Source: Dehalococcoidia bacterium | GTDB taxonomy: Bacteria; Chloroflexota; Dehalococcoidia; GIF9; AB-539-J10 | DNA: 8,292 nucleotides | Assembly: GCA_030606765.1 (NCBI GenBank) | Contig: JAUWFX010000077.1 | Span: 1 to 8,292, forward strand | Reading direction: 5' to 3' | Part shown: positions 6,262-8,292 of the stretch, in pieces | Layout of the letters: each line of letters begins with the position of its first letter | How positions within the stretch are numbered: the first letter of the stretch is position 1 | The notes under the pieces: generated by a model | Databases searched by the model: none | The model's input: the letters and a program-made list of their open reading frames with translations, nothing else | Told to the model about the DNA's origin: nothing | Translations under genes and position numbers: made by a program

Positions 6262-7341
6262 ATGTCTAACATTTATGAGAGACTTCGCGAAAGACTGGAT
6301 ATGTTTCCCCAGGGATTCCCTAAAACTGAAAGCGGCGTAGAGCTGAAGATACTACAGCATCTATTTACTCCCAATGAGGCCGAAATAATGTTGCACTTGC
6401 GACCCTTTCCCGAAAACGTAGCGGCTATAGCAGAGAGGGTAGGGAAGGATAAAACTGAACTGGGAGAAACCTTGCACGGGATGTCAAGAAGGGGGCTAAT
6501 AATGCGCTATAAAGCGCCTGACGACGAGCTTTACTATGCCCTGATACCCTGGGTAGTCGGAATCTGGGAACTCCAGTTGAATAACCTGACCCAGGAAAAT
6601 ATCAAACTTTACGAGAAGTACTTCGAGGAAGGGATGGTACCTTTACAGCGAAATCGAAAATTAGGGGGACTTCGCGTTATCCCTGTCGAGAAAGAGATAG
6701 AGGGGAGCACAGAGATTCAGCCCTATGAACAGGTGTCACGGATTATCGAATCACATACCAGGTTCGCCGTTGCCGACTGCATTTGCCGCAAAGAAGCTAG
6801 AATGCTGGAAAAGGGGTGTGACAAGCTGCTGGAGGCCTGTATGAGTTTCGGAGCGTCAGCGGATTTCTACATTGAAAATGGAATCGGCCGGGAAATTTCC
6901 AAAGAAGAGGCCAAGAAAATACTGGCGAAAGCCGAGGAGGATGGCCTGATTCACTGCTCCACAAACAGCGCGGGCAACAAGGCATTCATATGCAATTGCT
7001 GTGGCTGTTGCTGCAAGTCGTTAACAAACGTCACGAAATACGGTAATCTCAAAGCCATAGTAACGTCAAATTACTATGCAGCGAAAGACCAGGAGACCTG
7101 TACCAACTGCGGTACCTGCGTGGAGCGATGTCAGGTAAATGCCATCCTTAGTGAAAATGACCATACCATCATCGACAGGGATAAGTGCATTGGCTGTGGG
7201 CTCTGTGCATCTACGTGTCCCACAGGGTCAATAACCATGGTCCGCAAATCGCCTCAGGAAGCCTCTCCCATTTTCTCCAGGGGTAAAGAATTGTTGCAGG
7301 CAATGGGAAAGGAAACGGGCAAGGTATATCCTTTCGAATAG
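6262..7341 (+). CDS. Cysteine-rich iron-sulfur protein: winged-helix-like N-terminus plus 2[4Fe-4S] ferredoxin
   Basis: Predicted soluble cytoplasmic protein of 359 aa. The ATG start has AGGAG 6 nt upstream. Residues about 27-95 resemble a winged-helix domain (FTPNEAEIMLHL, then AAIAERVGKDKTEL, then LHGMSRRGLIMR). The middle has the pattern CICR (173-176) with Cys186 and Cys193, then the very dense CNCCGCCC (244-251). The end is a classic bacterial ferredoxin with CxxCxxCxxxC at 280-290 and again at 309-319, so two [4Fe-4S] clusters are expected there and at least one more metal site in the middle. I recognise this layout as a family of 4Fe-4S proteins in anaerobes (Dehalococcoidia, sulfate reducers, methanogens) without known function. 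Electron transfer, or redox sensing through the N-terminal domain, is possible. It stands alone, preceded by a promoter-like site with a dyad. The ferredoxin call is firm, the winged helix moderate, the role unknown. Confidence 0.88.
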   Translation: MSNIYERLRERLDMFPQGFPKTESGVELKILQHLFTPNEAEIMLHLRPFPENVAAIAERVGKDKTELGETLHGMSRRGLIMRYKAPDDELYYALIPWVVGIWELQLNNLTQENIKLYEKYFEEGMVPLQRNRKLGGLRVIPVEKEIEGSTEIQPYEQVSRIIESHTRFAVADCICRKEARMLEKGCDKLLEACMSFGASADFYIENGIGREISKEEAKKILAKAEEDGLIHCSTNSAGNKAFICNCCGCCCKSLTNVTKYGNLKAIVTSNYYAAKDQETCTNCGTCVERCQVNAILSENDHTIIDRDKCIGCGLCASTCPTGSITMVRKSPQEASPIFSRGKELLQAMGKETGKVYPFE

Positions 7342-7719
7342 AACTGGAGACCTGCTGCGAATAGATTGGTCCTGAATTCCGCCTTTGGTAATCCGGCTCA
7401 GAAAACGCCGAAAGGCACAAGCTAAGATTGTTACGTAGCTTATTAAGGTTGTCAAATCCCACCGTGGCTCTATTCTAGTTCTACGTCTGCCTCAGGTGTC
7501 ATGGACAACAGAGTTAACAATACGATGAAAAGTTCAACAAAAAGTACCTTGGCTTTGCGTCAACTCATATATCCCTCTTTAGCAATGGGTCGCATCAAAT
7601 GACGAGACCTTAGCTTCTATCTATGATGATCCCAGATGAGAGATATTAAAGAACTAGGGCGGGGCCTTTACTGCGGCCTTGTTCCTTAGTAACTACACGC
7701 AATACCCGTATTGGTTTAT
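7342..7719. other. Intergenic stretch without a supported gene
   Basis: These 378 bases lie between two convergent genes. Frames on both strands are short and lack start signals. A partial stem GCCTTT...AAAGGC lies near 7381-7415 but is not followed by a T run. A short perfect palindrome, CAATAC-CC-GTATTG (7700-7713), lies just past the dodecin stop and could form a small hairpin at the end of that transcript. No tRNA, CRISPR or transposon end was found. Confidence 0.5.
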
Positions 7720-7938
7720 TTAAGCTTCTTTGCCCGCATACTTGAAGGAGATCCGTACCTTCACACGATAAGCGGCAACCTTGCCATTCTCCAGCTGCAT
7801 ATCGAACTCTTCGATCTCAGCAATGCGCATGTCACGCAAGCTCCTCGAGGCCTGTTCAACGGCTGCTGCTGCTGCCTTTTCCCAAGACTCAGTACTGGTG
7901 CCAACCAACGTTATTATTTTATAAACACTGTCAGTCAT
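7720..7938 (-). CDS. Dodecin family protein
   Basis: Small protein of 72 aa, the normal length for dodecins, which assemble into hollow dodecamers that bind flavin and are thought to store or buffer it in the cytoplasm. VYKIITLVGTSTESWEKAA (5-23), the helix to SLRDMRIAEIEE (33-44) and the final strands VAAYRVKVRISFKY (54-67) follow the family pattern of one helix on a three-stranded sheet. The start is secure: AAGGAGGG (7943-7950) lies 4 nt upstream of the ATG. The Trp that stacks on flavin in well-studied dodecins (the DWFEV position) is Arg38 here (MRIAEI), while the Gln of the ligand pocket may be Gln48. Flavin binding could therefore differ, as in the subgroup with a SFKYE-like end. It has its own promoter and stands as a single gene. 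Confidence 0.93.
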   Translation of the reverse strand: MTDSVYKIITLVGTSTESWEKAAAAAVEQASRSLRDMRIAEIEEFDMQLENGKVAAYRVKVRISFKYAGKEA

Positions 7939-7965
7939 GATACCCTCCTTTCAGATTTGTTGTGT

Positions 7966-7995
7966 ATTATACAGCCAATGCTCTCAATGAGGCAA
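7966..7995 (-). promoter_or_regulatory. Promoter of the dodecin gene
   Basis: On the minus strand, TTGCCT (7990-7995) and TATAAT (7966-7971) are separated by 18 nt, a good housekeeping-sigma promoter with a perfect -10 and four of six -35 matches. The predicted start near 7959 gives a leader of about 20 nt with a strong Shine-Dalgarno. Confidence 0.65.
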
Positions 7996-8069
7996 TTAAC
8001 AATGTGACGGATTGCGCAGTTTTCTTGTCGCCTTTAAGCGCTAAGTAATAAATTCAATTCTACTCTGGC

Positions 8070-8228
8070 TTAAGTTCTTTTTCCCTCTTTGAGGCTTAAG
8101 AAGGCCGAGTTATATTCCTCGATTAGCCCGGCATCGGCAAAGCTGAAGTATCTATTCTCGCCTATTATGATGTGGTCCAGGACCTTAATCTGGATTATGG
8201 GGGCGCAATAACACACAACTTCTACCAT
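8070..8228 (-). pseudogene. radC: C-terminal remnant of RadC (JAB-domain protein)
   Basis: The minus strand encodes IKVLDHIIIGENRYFSFADAG followed by LIEEYNSAF and a short tail ending at TAA (8070-8072). This matches the last strand and tail of RadC, in which LGI.VLDH(I/V)I(I/V)G...Y.SF...G is conserved. The JAMM metal site (HNHPSG), which should lie about 35 residues before it, is absent: similarity stops at about 8198, and the preceding residues (MVEVVCYCAP from an ATG at 8226-8228) are unlike RadC and have no ribosome binding site. An in-frame stop lies just upstream. This is a broken 5'-deleted copy. RadC-type genes are often carried by mobile or accessory DNA. Confidence 0.7.
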
Positions 8229-8292
8229 TTAGGGTGCATGTTTAATGTGGCATGGTCACAACCCAACATTCCCAGTTTGTGTAATGAGGTAA

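Noticed and set aside
7211..7462. Minus-strand frames at the 3' end of the iron-sulfur gene
   Set aside because: They overlap the conserved second ferredoxin cluster on the other strand and show no start signals or family resemblance.
7495..7602. 33-codon plus-strand frame beginning MDNRVNNTMKSS
   Set aside because: Ribosome binding site weak and composition unremarkable; a chance frame is as likely.
7711..8007. 98-codon plus-strand frame over the dodecin gene
   Set aside because: It is antisense to a well-conserved dodecin with its own promoter and Shine-Dalgarno site.
8067..8100. Two GGCTTAAG copies 26 nt apart
   Set aside because: Eight-base match in an AT-rich stretch at the end of the RadC remnant; chance is sufficient, and CTTAAG is self-complementary.
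1..8292. CRISPR array, tRNA or rRNA genes
   Set aside because: No evenly spaced repeats, no cloverleaf-like segments and no conserved rRNA stretches were seen.

Overview
The window looks like a chromosomal segment of an uncultivated bacterium, most likely a Chloroflexota/Dehalococcoidia-type lineage. The clues are two secreted proteins built from bacterial (InlB-B-like) beta repeats, one ending in a CFI-box C-terminal domain and the other in RCC1-like repeats; a cysteine-rich iron-sulfur protein; GTG starts next to good Shine-Dalgarno sites; and scattered CATTGCGAG-type repeats. The lineage is inferred from protein style, with no marker gene to confirm it.

Left part (1-2221, + strand): two related surface/secreted proteins. 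The first (32-1210) has a signal peptide, three beta repeats and a CFI-box domain. The second (1451-2221) looks like a lipoprotein with two beta repeats and two RCC1-type units, stopping exactly at a repeat boundary. A promoter-like site with an overlapping dyad precedes the second gene. Degenerate direct repeats flank it, and a 104-bp element with perfect 17-bp inverted ends lies downstream.

Middle (2465-5929, - strand): a small unrecognised protein that appears interrupted by a +1 frameshift near its 3' end, then a full-length P2-like cation-transporting P-type ATPase. All of the ATPase's catalytic motifs are intact, but several residues of the canonical ion-binding site are changed. Positions 2937-3136, between these two genes, show no gene. 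By eye this part is more AT-rich than the left part.

Right part (5930-8292): a decayed IS3-type transposase fragment (- strand) sits in the leader of a 359-residue iron-sulfur protein (+ strand). That protein has a winged-helix-like N-terminus, two cysteine clusters and a 2[4Fe-4S] ferredoxin domain. A 378-bp stretch with no supported gene follows, then a dodecin gene (- strand) with a good promoter and ribosome binding site, then a C-terminal remnant of RadC (- strand). Nothing is recognised in 8229-8292.

The genes do not form one operon or an obvious pathway. The segment reads as single-gene transcription units mixed with transposon, RadC and repeat debris, typical of an accessory or rearranging region. 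I found no complete new defence or mobile system. The best leads are the ATPase ion site, the architecture of the iron-sulfur protein, and the interrupted small gene.
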